A stretch of DNA of 64,000 nucleotides, from NCBI GenBank assembly GCA_913774845.1, contig CAJYJO010000055.1, positions 107,645-171,644 of the forward strand, read 5' to 3'. The notes beneath the pieces are model-generated. The model was given only the letters and a program-made list of their open reading frames with translations. It searched no databases and had not been told where the DNA came from. The DNA comes from an uncultured Microbacterium sp. Lineage in GTDB: Bacteria; Actinomycetota; Actinomycetes; Actinomycetales; Microbacteriaceae. Position numbers and translations under genes: made by a program. Of the stretch, positions 35,411 to 43,579 are shown piece after piece. Each line of letters starts with the position of its first letter. The first letter of the stretch is position 1.

Positions 35411-36832
35411 TCAGAGCGTCGGCAACGATATGTCGAAACGCGCGCCCGCGTCGGTGGGGATGTTCCGCACCTCTCCGCCGTGGGCGCGCGCGATCCCGCG
35501 GGCGATCGGAAGGCCGAGTCCGACGCCGCCGGAGGTCTCACGCCCCTCGTCCAGGCGCACGAGACGGTCGAAGATGCGCTCCGCCTCAGCCGGGGGGACA
35601 CCCGGCCCGTCGTCGACGACCGTGATCACCGCTTCCGCGCCCTGAGCCCGCAGCGACACGGTCACCGTTCCGCTGCCGCCCGTCGCGCGCGCGGCGTTCT
35701 CGACCAGGTTCGACAGCACCTGAGCGAGGCGCCCCACGTCGACGAGCGCGCGGACCGCGGCATCCGGGAGCTCGGCTCGTATCCGCAGGGACGGATGCAC
35801 GAGCGGGGCGCGGTGCACCTCGGATTCGACGAGGGTCCGCAGATCGACCTCGGCCCGGTCGAGCTCGAGCCCCCGGTCGACACGCGCCATCGTCAACAGG
35901 TCGTCGACGAGACGAGACGCCCGCGTCGCCTCGCGCACCACGTGCGCCGCGAGCAGGTCGCGCTCGGGGCCGTCGAGATCCGCCCTCACGAGCGTGTCGG
36001 CGGCGGCCCGGATGCCGGCGACCGGCGTGCGCAGTTCGTGCGCCGCGTCGGAGAGGAACGCCCGCAGTCGCCCCTCCGCGTCGCGCGCCGCCCGTTCGGC
36101 GCCGACGACGTCGTCGAGCATGTCGTCGAGGGCGGTGGCGACCCGTCCGATCTCGGTGTCGGGACGGGTCGGACGCAGGCGTCGCTCACGCTCTCCGGAA
36201 CCGATCGCCCGCGCGACGCTCGACACCTGGTCGAGGGGTCGGAGGCTCCGCCGCACGACGAGCGTGACCGCCCCGGCTGCGAGCACGAGGACACCGATCG
36301 AGGACACCGCCATGATGCCCCGTACCTGCGCGAGGGTCTCGCCGACGCCGACGGCCGACGCCGTCAGGGTGAGCGTCGACCCGTCGCTGAGGGTGGAGCG
36401 CAGCGTCACCAGCTGGTCGTCGCCGGAGACGTCGGACGCGACGACCTGCACGCCGCTGGCCGACGCCGACGACGGCGTCGACCGCTCTCCGGGTCCGACG
36501 CCCGGCCCGCCGGGTCCCGGCGGAGCGTCGCGCAGCTGGTCGGGACTGGGCCCCGCGACGACCGAATCGCCGCCCGCACCGTCGATCCGCACGGCGAGGC
36601 CCTGGTACGACAAGCGTTCGGCGAGTTCCGTGTCGTCGACGGTCCCGACCAGCGACGCCGCGGCAGCCGCACGATCGCGCAGCCGCTCCTCGATCTGCCC
36701 GCGCAAGCGGGCTCCCAGCGCGACGTCGACGACGATCGCGAGCACGACAAGCAGCAGAGCGACGAGGGCCAGGACCGCGACGATCGTGCGCCGGCGGAGG
36801 GAGCCGGAGCGCAGGGGAGCGGGGGCGCTCAC
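35411..36832 (-). CDS. Two-component sensor histidine kinase
   Basis: A 473-residue membrane kinase: N-terminal helix (TIVAVLALVALLLVVLAIVV), an extracytoplasmic sensor segment of about 110 residues rich in Gly/Pro (GPSPDQLRDAPPGPGGPG), a second helix (IGVLVLAAGAVTLVV), HAMP, HisKA with DAAHELRTPVAGIRAAADTL, and HATPase with NLVENAARATGG and DDGPGVPP. It should autophosphorylate on the His of the HELRTP box and pass phosphate to the adjacent response regulator. GTG start overlaps the regulator stop by four bases. Signal unknown. Confidence 0.92.
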   Translation of the reverse strand: MSAPAPLRSGSLRRRTIVAVLALVALLLVVLAIVVDVALGARLRGQIEERLRDRAAAAASLVGTVDDTELAERLSYQGLAVRIDGAGGDSVVAGPSPDQLRDAPPGPGGPGVGPGERSTPSSASASGVQVVASDVSGDDQLVTLRSTLSDGSTLTLTASAVGVGETLAQVRGIMAVSSIGVLVLAAGAVTLVVRRSLRPLDQVSSVARAIGSGERERRLRPTRPDTEIGRVATALDDMLDDVVGAERAARDAEGRLRAFLSDAAHELRTPVAGIRAAADTLVRADLDGPERDLLAAHVVREATRASRLVDDLLTMARVDRGLELDRAEVDLRTLVESEVHRAPLVHPSLRIRAELPDAAVRALVDVGRLAQVLSNLVENAARATGGSGTVTVSLRAQGAEAVITVVDDGPGVPPAEAERIFDRLVRLDEGRETSGGVGLGLPIARGIARAHGGEVRNIPTDAGARFDISLPTL

Positions 36833-37503
36833 GGCGTCGCGCTCAGCCGGTAGCCGAGTCCCCGCACGGTGTGGATCAACCGCGGACCGTGCTGCTCCAT
36901 CTTGCGTCGCAGGGCGCTGAGGTGCACCTCGACCAGGTTCGGGTCGTAGTCCTCGTACCCCCACACCTGCGTCAGGATCTGCGCCTTCGACAGCGTACGT
37001 CCCCGACTGTCGGCGAGGAGGTGCAGCAGGCGGAACTCCGTCGCCGTGAGGTCCAGGGCGACTCCCGCGCGATGGGCGGTGGTGGCATCCGGATCGACGA
37101 CGAGATCGCCCACCGACACCGTCTGCGGCAGCCGGCCGCGTCGACGCAGCACCGCACCGGCACGCGCGACCAGTTCCGCCATGGTGAAAGGCTTCACGAC
37201 GTAGTCGTCCGCACCCTCGGAGAAACCGCGCAGGCGATCGTCCACCTCGTCGCGGGCGGTCAGCATGATCACCGCGGCGTCGCCGGCGGCGCGCACGACG
37301 GGCAGCAACCGGATGCCGCTCGGCCCGGGCATCATCCAGTCCAGGACCACCAGGTCGGGGCGGAACGCACGCAATCTCTCCGCGAGGTCGGACCCGTCGG
37401 GTGCCGCCTCGGCGATGAAACCGTCGGCGCGCAGCGCCGTGGTCACGGCGAGACGGATGGTCTCGTCATCGTCGACGACGAGGACGCGGGCAGCAGAGGA
37501 CAT
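36829..37503 (-). CDS. OmpR/PhoB-family response regulator
   Basis: A 224-residue regulator: receiver domain with VLVVDDDETIRLAV, phosphoacceptor Asp in LVVLDWMMPGPSG, Lys in YVVKPFTMAEL, then a winged-helix DNA-binding domain (LTATEFRLLHLLADSRGRTL, VWGYEDYDPNLVEVHLSALR). First gene of the regulator-kinase operon. The 145 bp in front of it are shared with a divergently transcribed Pro-rich membrane protein gene and hold a GCTTCAG direct repeat with 11-bp period, the usual half-site spacing for this family. Confidence 0.94.
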   Translation of the reverse strand: MSSAARVLVVDDDETIRLAVTTALRADGFIAEAAPDGSDLAERLRAFRPDLVVLDWMMPGPSGIRLLPVVRAAGDAAVIMLTARDEVDDRLRGFSEGADDYVVKPFTMAELVARAGAVLRRRGRLPQTVSVGDLVVDPDATTAHRAGVALDLTATEFRLLHLLADSRGRTLSKAQILTQVWGYEDYDPNLVEVHLSALRRKMEQHGPRLIHTVRGLGYRLSATP

Positions 37504-37573
37504 CCGGGTGACGATAGGGCCGTCGCCTGAACGCCGGTTATGGCTTGCGTATGCGGTCGCCGCTGGGGCATCA

Positions 37574-37591
37574 GCTTCAGGTGGGCTTCAG
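37574..37591. promoter_or_regulatory. Direct repeat, candidate operator of the response regulator
   Basis: GCTTCAG at 37574-37580 and again at 37585-37591: two identical 7-mers with an 11-bp period, matching one DNA turn, as OmpR/PhoP-type dimers bind. It lies between the divergent regulator and Pro-rich protein genes, so it may control both. Confidence 0.5.
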
Positions 37592-37648
37592 TCCCGGCTC
37601 GAAATCTGGTCTCAGAGCCGGTGACCGCCACCGGCACGGGAAGTGAAC

Positions 37649-38200
37649 ATGAACGACGACAACCCCACCCTGCCGCTGCCGAAGTACGAGGAGTCCCCCG
37701 AACCGCGTCGCCGCTCCTGGCGGCGGCCCGCTCTGATCGCCGGCGCCGTCATCGTGGCCGCGGGGCTGACGGGCGGAACCGCCGCCCTCGCCGCACAGAC
37801 GACCGGCACCGGTCCGCTCGCGGCCGCCGCCACCTCGGCACCGAGCGCCGACGGCGGCTCGACCGGACCCGGCACCCCCGGCACCGCCCCCACCCCCACC
37901 CCCGGCGCGACCGCCCCCGCTCCGACCGACGGCGCGACCCCGCCCGCTCCGGCGGACGGCTCGACCCCGCCCGCCCCCGGTGCCCCCGGCGCGTGTGGCC
38001 CCGACGGCGGACCGGCCAGCCCCGGACACGGGCCGGGCACCCAGGGCGACAAGCCCGCCCCTCCCGCCGACGGATCGGCTCCCACTCCGCCCGCGGCCGG
38101 GGACAAGCCGACCCCGCCGGCGCCCCCGGCCGACGGCTCCGCCCCGACGCCCCCGGCCGACGGCTCGGCGCCCACCCCTCCCGCACAGCCCGGGAGCTGA
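37649..38200 (+). CDS. Single-pass membrane protein with Pro/Ala/Thr/Asp-Gly repeats
   Basis: A 183-residue protein: charged N-terminus (NDDNPTLPLPKYEESPEPRR), one membrane helix (LIAGAVIVAAGLTGGTAALA, about residues 31-50), then an outside tail of imperfect repeats of the type PADGSTPP, PADGSAPT and PAAGDKPTPP. ATG 37649 follows GGGAAG at a good distance; a GTG two codons earlier is possible. No enzyme domain. It faces a two-component operon and is a likely target of it. The tail could span the cell wall. Confidence 0.7.
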   Translation: MNDDNPTLPLPKYEESPEPRRRSWRRPALIAGAVIVAAGLTGGTAALAAQTTGTGPLAAAATSAPSADGGSTGPGTPGTAPTPTPGATAPAPTDGATPPAPADGSTPPAPGAPGACGPDGGPASPGHGPGTQGDKPAPPADGSAPTPPAAGDKPTPPAPPADGSAPTPPADGSAPTPPAQPGS

Positions 38201-38275
38201 CCCGACCGCGCTGACCGACGCGCCACGTTCCCGAACGTGCAGCGCGCGGTCAGCGCGGTGCGGCACGATCGAGGG

Positions 38276-39145
38276 GTGGCGAAGAGACGCTCGCGGCCCC
38301 GCCGTACGCCCCGCGCGAGAATCCTGCGACGTCGCCGCATCGCATTCGGCGTCGTCGCGGTCGTCCTGGTGGGCCTCGTTGTGCTGGCCATCGCGCCGGT
38401 CGTCTCGCTCACGGCCGCGTGGAACACCGAGGTCCGCCGTCAGTCCATCGACCTGCACGACTTCGACCCCGGCACCCTCATCTCCGACGCCGAGTTCTAT
38501 GACGGCGATGCGATGACCGCCGACGAGATCCAGAGCTTCCTCGACGACCAGGTCGGCGCGTGTCGGGACGACTCGTGCCTGGCGCGGCTGCGCACCGAGC
38601 TGCCCGCTCGGGGGCCGATCGTCTCGGATGCCACGGGGGCGACCGTCTGCGAGGGGTACGACGGCGGAGAGCTGTCGGCCGCCGAGATCATCGACCGGAT
38701 CCAGCGGGCGTGCGGCATCTCCGCGAAGGTCCTGCTGGTGACGCTGCAGAAGGAGCAGAGCCTGATCTCCGGGCGCACCGCCCGCGCCCCCTCGCCGGAA
38801 CAATTGGGCGCCGCGATGGGCGCACGCTGTCCCGACGACGCACCGTGCGACCCGGGTCGCTCCGGGTTCGCTCTGCAGGTCGCGCAGGGCGCGACCGATC
38901 TGAAGTCGTACAGCGCCTCCGATTTCATGCGTCAGCCGGGCCGGCACTACCTCGCCTACTCGCCCGACCCCTCCTGCGGAGGAAGCGACGTGACGATCAC
39001 GAACGAGGCCACGGCGGCCCTCTACAACTACACGCCCTACCAACCCAATCCCGCCGCCATCGCGGCCCGCTGGGGTACGGGTGACGCCTGTTCCGCGTAC
39101 GGCAACCGCAACTTCGCCCTGTACTGGGCGCTGTGGTTCGGCTGA
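38276..39145 (+). CDS. Exported protein with the conserved 'hemagglutinin'-type actinobacterial domain
   Basis: A 289-residue protein with an Arg-rich cytoplasmic start (AKRRSRPRRTPRARILRRRR), one membrane helix or signal anchor (about 22-48), and an outside domain with DFDPGTLISDAEFYDGDAMT, CGISAKVLLVTLQKEQSLIS and NEATAALYNYTPYQPN. This domain is common in actinobacterial wall proteins and is often labelled hemagglutinin. Six or more cysteines in the outer part (CRDDSC, CPDDAPC) suggest disulfides. GTG 38276 is chosen over an upstream ATG because the Arg-rich segment follows it directly. A cell-wall hydrolase-like role is possible; unknown. Confidence 0.72.
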   Translation: MAKRRSRPRRTPRARILRRRRIAFGVVAVVLVGLVVLAIAPVVSLTAAWNTEVRRQSIDLHDFDPGTLISDAEFYDGDAMTADEIQSFLDDQVGACRDDSCLARLRTELPARGPIVSDATGATVCEGYDGGELSAAEIIDRIQRACGISAKVLLVTLQKEQSLISGRTARAPSPEQLGAAMGARCPDDAPCDPGRSGFALQVAQGATDLKSYSASDFMRQPGRHYLAYSPDPSCGGSDVTITNEATAALYNYTPYQPNPAAIAARWGTGDACSAYGNRNFALYWALWFG

Positions 39146-39179
39146 CGCGGGTCTCGCGTCGGCGAGCCGGATCACAGTG

Positions 39180-39208
39180 TTGTGATTTCGTTATGCACGG
39201 GCGATAAT
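39180..39208 (+). promoter_or_regulatory. Promoter of the DUF3145 gene
   Basis: TTGTGA (39180-39185), a 17-bp spacer and GATAAT (39203-39208) form a good sigma-70-type promoter about 75 bp before the DUF3145 start codon. It is one of the clearest -35/-10 pairs in the window. Confidence 0.65.
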
Positions 39209-39282
39209 GGCCGGGACAACCGAACACTCGCCGTGCTCCATCACAGGTCGTAGGGGAAGACGTACCTGACGAAGGAGAGACC

Positions 39283-39786
39283 ATGGCGATCACGTCTTCG
39301 CGCGGAGTGATCCTGATCCACTCCGCGCCCCGCGCGTTGTGCCCCCACCTCGAGTGGGCGGTGGGACGCGCTCTCGGTCGCGCCGTCAACTTCGACTGGG
39401 CCGATCAGCCCGTGCTGACGGGCAGTCGTCGCGCCGAGTTCTACTGGGAGGGCCCGGTCGGCTCGGGTGCCGCTCTCGCCAGCGCGATCCGGGGCTGGGA
39501 GCACCTGCGCTTCGAAGTGAGCGAGGACCCGACTCCTCGCTCCGACGGCGGACGCTGGATGCACACGCCGGGGCTCGGCATCCACTATGCGCAGACCGAT
39601 GCGGCGGGCAACGTCGTGATCGGCGAGGACCGCGTGCGCTACGCCCTCGAGGTCGCCGCGGGTGACGCGTTCGAACTGCAGCGCGAGCTCGACGTCGCGC
39701 TCGGCTCGGCCTGGGACGAAGAGCTCGAGCCCTTCCGTCACGCCGGCGACGACCAGCAGATCGTCTGGCTGCACAAGGTCGGCTGA
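39283..39786 (+). CDS. DUF3145 protein
   Basis: A 167-residue, cytoplasmic protein conserved across Actinobacteria and recognised by ITSSRGVILIHSAPRALCPH at the start, EFYWEGPVGSGAALASAIRG and FRHAGDDQQIVWLHKVG at the end. No catalytic motif is known. ATG start preceded by GAAGGAGAG. It neighbours the fatty acid synthesis operon in many related genomes but is convergent with fabF here and separated by a strong terminator. Confidence 0.9.
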   Translation: MAITSSRGVILIHSAPRALCPHLEWAVGRALGRAVNFDWADQPVLTGSRRAEFYWEGPVGSGAALASAIRGWEHLRFEVSEDPTPRSDGGRWMHTPGLGIHYAQTDAAGNVVIGEDRVRYALEVAAGDAFELQRELDVALGSAWDEELEPFRHAGDDQQIVWLHKVG

Positions 39787-39868
39787 AGCCGTCGGGCGGG
39801 GAGGCGTCACTACCGGAGGTCGGTGACCGCACCCGGCACCGGGACCACGTATCCCTCGCCTGACAACA

Positions 39869-39922
39869 CGAGAGCCCCCTGGCATCCCCGATCGCAGTCG
39901 GGGGGATGCCAGGGGGCTCTCG
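39869..39922. terminator. Bidirectional terminator between DUF3145 and fabF, built on GGATGCC inverted pair
   Basis: A perfect 21-bp stem between 39869-39889 and 39902-39922. The middle of each arm is the 7-mer of this genome: GGCATCC at 39881 and GGATGCC at 39904. It lies between convergent genes. Confidence 0.88.
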
Positions 39923-39937
39923 CCGTAGGGACCGCGC

Positions 39938-41176
39938 TCAGACCGAGGCGATCGCGACCACGGCGTTGTGTCCGCCGAAGCCGAAGGAGTTGCTGATCGC
40001 GAGCTGGTCGCCGGCGCCGAGCTCGACGGGCGAGCCCGACAGCGCGAAGGGGACCTCCGGGTCCTGCTCGGTGAGGTTGATCGTGGGCGGGGCGACGCGG
40101 TTCTGCAGGGCGAGGACGGTGAAGATCGCCTCGAGCGCACCGGTGCCGCCCAGCAGGTGACCGGTGGAGGCCTTGGTGGCCGACACGGGGATCTCGTCGA
40201 CCCGGTCCCCGAAGACCGCGCGCAGGGCCTGGTATTCGTTCGGGTCGCCGACGGGGGTGGAGGTGGCGTGGGCGTTGATGTGCGTGACGTCGTCGACCGA
40301 GGCCCCCGCCATCTCGAGCGCCATGCGCACGGCGCGCGCGGCGCCGCGACCCTCGGGGTCGTTCGCCGTGATGTGGTACGAGTCGGCGGTGACGCCACCG
40401 CCCACGATCGAGGCGTAGATCTTCGCGCCGCGCGCCTTCGCGTGCTCCTCGGTCTCGAGGATGAGCACACCGGCACCCTCGCCCATGACGAAGCCGTCGC
40501 GGTCGATGCTGGCGGGGCGCGAGGCCGTCTCGGGGGAGTCGTTGCGCTTCGACAGCGCCTGCATCGAGGCGAACGAGGCGATCGTGATCGGGTGGATGGC
40601 CGATTCGGTGCCGCCGGCGATCACCACGTCGGCGAGGCCGTCGCGGATGTGCTGCACGGCGTTGACGATCGACTCGGTGCTCGAGGCGCACGCCGACGCC
40701 ACGGTGCGCGCGAACGCGCGGGCGTTGAAGTGCAGCGACAGGTTGCCGGCTGCGGCGTTGGGCATGAGCATCGGCACCGTCATCGGCATGACGCGACGCG
40801 GGCCCTTCTCGCGCAGCGTGTCCCAGGCGTCGAGGAGCGTCCACACGCCGCCGATGCCGGTGGCGAAGTCGACGCCGAGGCGGTCGGGGTCGATGTCGGG
40901 CGCACCCGCGTCTTCCCACGCCTCCTTCGCCGCGACCATCGCGAGCTGCGAGGAGGGATCGAGGCGCTTGGCCACGGGACGCTCGAGCACGGTCTCGGGA
41001 CGAACGAGTGCCTCGGCGGCGAAGGTGACCGGCAGGTTGTACTGCTCGACCCATTCCTGCTCGAGGGAACGCGCGCCGGAGGTGCCGGCGAGCAGGGCGG
41101 ACCAGCTCTCGGGCGCCGTGCCGCCGATGGGCGAGGTGGCTCCGATGCCGGTGACGACGATGCGGGGTGTGCTCAT
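39938..41176 (-). CDS. fabF: 3-oxoacyl-ACP synthase II
   Basis: A 412-residue KAS II. The catalytic Cys lies in ASACASSTESIV, the two His residues in INAHATSTPVGDPNE and KASTGHLLGG, and the C-terminal FGFGGHNAVV is a family end motif. It elongates acyl-ACP with malonyl-ACP. Last gene of the fabD-fabH-acpP-fabF operon, separated from acpP by a hairpin. ATG start. No GGATGCC 7-mer occurs in it, as expected for a strongly biased, highly expressed gene. Confidence 0.96.
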   Translation of the reverse strand: MSTPRIVVTGIGATSPIGGTAPESWSALLAGTSGARSLEQEWVEQYNLPVTFAAEALVRPETVLERPVAKRLDPSSQLAMVAAKEAWEDAGAPDIDPDRLGVDFATGIGGVWTLLDAWDTLREKGPRRVMPMTVPMLMPNAAAGNLSLHFNARAFARTVASACASSTESIVNAVQHIRDGLADVVIAGGTESAIHPITIASFASMQALSKRNDSPETASRPASIDRDGFVMGEGAGVLILETEEHAKARGAKIYASIVGGGVTADSYHITANDPEGRGAARAVRMALEMAGASVDDVTHINAHATSTPVGDPNEYQALRAVFGDRVDEIPVSATKASTGHLLGGTGALEAIFTVLALQNRVAPPTINLTEQDPEVPFALSGSPVELGAGDQLAISNSFGFGGHNAVVAIASV

Positions 41177-41212
41177 GAGCGAAGAATCCTTGGTGCGGCC
41201 GACGGGTCGTGA

Positions 41213-41238
41213 CCGGTGGGGGCCGTGGCCCCCACCGG
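41213..41238 (-). terminator. Hairpin between acpP and fabF
   Basis: CCGGTGGGGGCC / GGCCCCCACCGG, a perfect 12-bp stem with a 2-nt GT centre, located just after the acpP stop. It may be an attenuating terminator or an RNA 3'-end stabiliser that raises acpP over fabF. Confidence 0.6.
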
Positions 41239-41243
41239 GAGGG

Positions 41244-41492
41244 TCAGGACTGGTTCGACGTGATGAACGTGACAGCGTCGCCGACGGTCTTGAGGTTCTT
41301 GACCTCGTCGTCGGGAATGGTGACGCCGAACTTCTCCTCGGCGTTGACGACGATCGTCATCATCGAGATCGAGTCGATGTCGAGGTCGTCCGTGAAGGAC
41401 TTGTCCAGCGCGACCTCGTCGGCCGAGATGCCGGTCTCGTCGGTGATGAGCTCGGCCAGGCCGGCGAGGACCTCGTCGTTGGTGAATGCCAT
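41244..41492 (-). CDS. acpP: Acyl carrier protein
   Basis: An 82-residue acidic four-helix protein. The 4'-phosphopantetheine attachment Ser is in DDLDIDSISMM (DSI in place of the commoner DSL). It carries growing acyl chains for the FabD/H/F enzymes encoded around it. ATG start behind GGAGA on the minus strand. It is flanked on both sides by G+C-rich hairpins (41213-41238 and 41516-41532). Confidence 0.96.
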   Translation of the reverse strand: MAFTNDEVLAGLAELITDETGISADEVALDKSFTDDLDIDSISMMTIVVNAEEKFGVTIPDDEVKNLKTVGDAVTFITSNQS

Positions 41493-41515
41493 GATGTCTC
41501 CTGTTTCTCGGGGAT

Positions 41516-41532
41516 GGGGCCCGACGGGCCCC
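41516..41532 (-). terminator. Hairpin between fabH and acpP
   Basis: GGGGCCCG-A-CGGGCCCC, an 8-bp arm palindrome around a single A, between the fabH stop and the acpP start. With a one-base centre the loop must open a little. Likely an attenuator or processing site within the fab operon. Confidence 0.5.
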
Positions 41533-41560
41533 GATCAGTCTAGGGTTCGACGCTCGCGCG

Positions 41561-42565
41561 TCAGGGGAGGACGACGACCTGCGCGCCGAAGACCAGACCG
41601 GCGCCGAAGCCGATCTGCAGCGCGAGTCCGCCGCTGAGCTCGGGGTGCTCCTCGAGCAGTCGGTGGGTGGCGAGCGGGATGGATGCCGCTGAGGTGTTGC
41701 CCGTGGTCTCGATGTCGCGACCGATGACCACCGTCTCGGGCAGGCCCAGCTGCTTGGCGAACTCGTCGATGATGCGCATGTTCGCCTGGTGCGGGACGAA
41801 GGCGGCGAGGTCTGAGGGCTCGATGCCGGCGGCCTCGATCGCCTGACGGGCGACCTTGACCATCTCCCAGACGGCCCAGCGGAACACCGTGGGGCCCTCC
41901 TGGCGCAGGGTGGGCCATGGCGCGGTGCCGTCGCGGAACTCGTTCAGGGTGGCGTTCATGCCCACGGCGTCGGCCTTCGAGCCGTCGGAGCCCCAGACCG
42001 TGGGGCCGATGCCGGGGGTGTCGCTCGGGCCGACGACCACGGCGCCCGCGCCGTCGCCGAGCAGGAACGAGATGCTGCGGTCGGTGGGGTCGACGATGTC
42101 GCTGAGCTTTTCAGCGCCCACGACCACGACGTGCTTCGCCAGGCCCGCGCGCACCAGAGCGTCGGCCTGGCCCACACCGTACGCGAAGCCCGCGCACGCG
42201 GCGTTGACGTCGTAGGCGGCGGCCGGGTTCGCCCCGATGCGGTCGGCGACGATGGCCGAGGCGGACGGCGTCTGCTTGGGGTTGCTGATGGTGGCCACGA
42301 TCACGGCATCGATGTCTTCGGGCGCCACGCCCGACTTCTCGACGGCCTCGCGCGCGGCCTCGGCCGCCAGGTCGATGGCATCCGTCTCTTTGTTCGCGCG
42401 CACGCGCGTGACGATGCCGGTGCGCTGGCGAATCCACTCGTCGCTGGAGTCGATCGGGCCGACGAGATCGTCGTTGGGGACGACCTTCTCACCGCGCGCG
42501 GCGCCGTATGCGTAGATGCGCGTGTGCGCCGCTCCCTGCGGCTGACGGAGGGTGGGGGTGCTCAT
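41561..42565 (-). CDS. fabH: 3-oxoacyl-ACP synthase III
   Basis: A 334-residue KAS III. The active-site triad is Cys in DVNAACAGFAYGV, His in FVPHQANMRII and Asn in GNTSAASIPL. It primes fatty acid synthesis by condensing acyl-CoA with malonyl-ACP; in branched-chain-rich Actinobacteria it prefers branched primers. ATG 42565 overlaps the fabD stop by four bases. Second gene of the fab operon. Confidence 0.96.
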   Translation of the reverse strand: MSTPTLRQPQGAAHTRIYAYGAARGEKVVPNDDLVGPIDSSDEWIRQRTGIVTRVRANKETDAIDLAAEAAREAVEKSGVAPEDIDAVIVATISNPKQTPSASAIVADRIGANPAAAYDVNAACAGFAYGVGQADALVRAGLAKHVVVVGAEKLSDIVDPTDRSISFLLGDGAGAVVVGPSDTPGIGPTVWGSDGSKADAVGMNATLNEFRDGTAPWPTLRQEGPTVFRWAVWEMVKVARQAIEAAGIEPSDLAAFVPHQANMRIIDEFAKQLGLPETVVIGRDIETTGNTSAASIPLATHRLLEEHPELSGGLALQIGFGAGLVFGAQVVVLP

Positions 42566-43482
42566 GCCTGCTCTCCCTTCAGGAGTGCGACGGCCGCGTC
42601 GAGGTCGTCGGGGGTCTTGACCGCGACGGTGGGGGTGCCGCGCAGCGCTCGCTTCGCCAGGCCCGTGAGGGCGCCGGCGGGCGAGAGTTCGATGATGCCG
42701 GTCACGCCCTGCTCGGCGAACGACGCCATGCAGCGGTCCCAGCGGACGGGAGAGGCCACCTGCGCCACCACGAGGTCGAGGGCGCGGCGACCGTCGGTGA
42801 CGACGGAGCCGTCGGAGTTGGTCCACAGGGTGGTGGAGGGGTCGGACACCTCGACGTCGGCGGCCGCGGTGCGCAGCGTCTCGACGGCGGGTTCCATGAA
42901 ACGGGTGTGGAACGCCCCGGCCACCTGCAGCGGGATGACGCGCGCACCGCGCGGCGCCTCCGCACCCAGGTCGGCGAGACGGGAGAGCTCACCGGCGGCG
43001 ACGATCTGACCGCCGCCGTTGAAGTTCGCGGGCGTCAGCTGCAGCGCCTCGAGTCGCTCGAGCACGGCCTGCTCGTCGCCGCCGACGACGGCGCTCATGC
43101 CGGTCTCGACGGTCGCGGCCGCCTCGGCCATCGCCCGACCGCGCAGGCCCACGAGGCGCAGGGCGTCGTCGTCGTTCAGGACGCCGGACGCCGCCAGCGC
43201 GGCGATCTCGCCCACGGAGTGCCCCGCGACCCCGGCGACGGGCGTTCCGGCCCGCTCGTTCAACGCGGCCCACGACAGCAGGCTCGCCGCGACGATGAGC
43301 GGCTGGGCCACGCTGGTGTCGCGGATCCGGTCGGCATCCCACTCGGTCCCCGCGGCCACGAGGTCGACGCCCGCGCGCTCCGAGAACGCCTCCAGACGCT
43401 CGCGCGTCCCGTCGAGGTCGAGCCAGGGGGAGAGGAAGCCGGGGGTCTGCGAACCCTGTCCGGGGAAGACGGCGATGATCAC
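42562..43482 (-). CDS. fabD: Malonyl-CoA:ACP acyltransferase
   Basis: A 306-residue acyltransferase: FPGQGSQTPGF at the start, nucleophile serine in AGHSVGEIAAL, and the catalytic His in GAFHTRFMEPA. It loads malonyl groups onto AcpP. GTG start. First gene of the fab operon; the 97 bp before it contain an AGATAT direct repeat that overlaps a likely -10 element. Confidence 0.96.
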   Translation of the reverse strand: MIIAVFPGQGSQTPGFLSPWLDLDGTRERLEAFSERAGVDLVAAGTEWDADRIRDTSVAQPLIVAASLLSWAALNERAGTPVAGVAGHSVGEIAALAASGVLNDDDALRLVGLRGRAMAEAAATVETGMSAVVGGDEQAVLERLEALQLTPANFNGGGQIVAAGELSRLADLGAEAPRGARVIPLQVAGAFHTRFMEPAVETLRTAAADVEVSDPSTTLWTNSDGSVVTDGRRALDLVVAQVASPVRWDRCMASFAEQGVTGIIELSPAGALTGLAKRALRGTPTVAVKTPDDLDAAVALLKGEQA

Positions 43483-43519
43483 CGTTCCATCCTGCCAAGG
43501 ATCAGGCGGGGGCTTCTGG

Positions 43520-43537
43520 AGATATCGTCACAGATAT
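43520..43537 (-). promoter_or_regulatory. AGATAT direct repeat in the fab promoter
   Basis: AGATAT-CGTCAC-AGATAT on the plus strand (43520-43525 and 43532-43537), a 12-bp period. Read on the minus strand each copy contains TATCT, close to a -10 element, about 40 bp before the fabD start. It may be the promoter and the binding site of the neighbouring PucR-type regulator. Confidence 0.45.
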
Positions 43538-43579
43538 GCGGCGTGTCTTTGTGCGTGCCGTGCATCGGCCGCGTCGGCG

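Noticed and set aside
37643..38200. Pro-rich repeats at 37.8-38.2 kb as a DNA tandem repeat or recent expansion
   Set aside because: The repeats are degenerate at DNA level and vary in length; they look like an old low-complexity protein tail rather than a tandem array.
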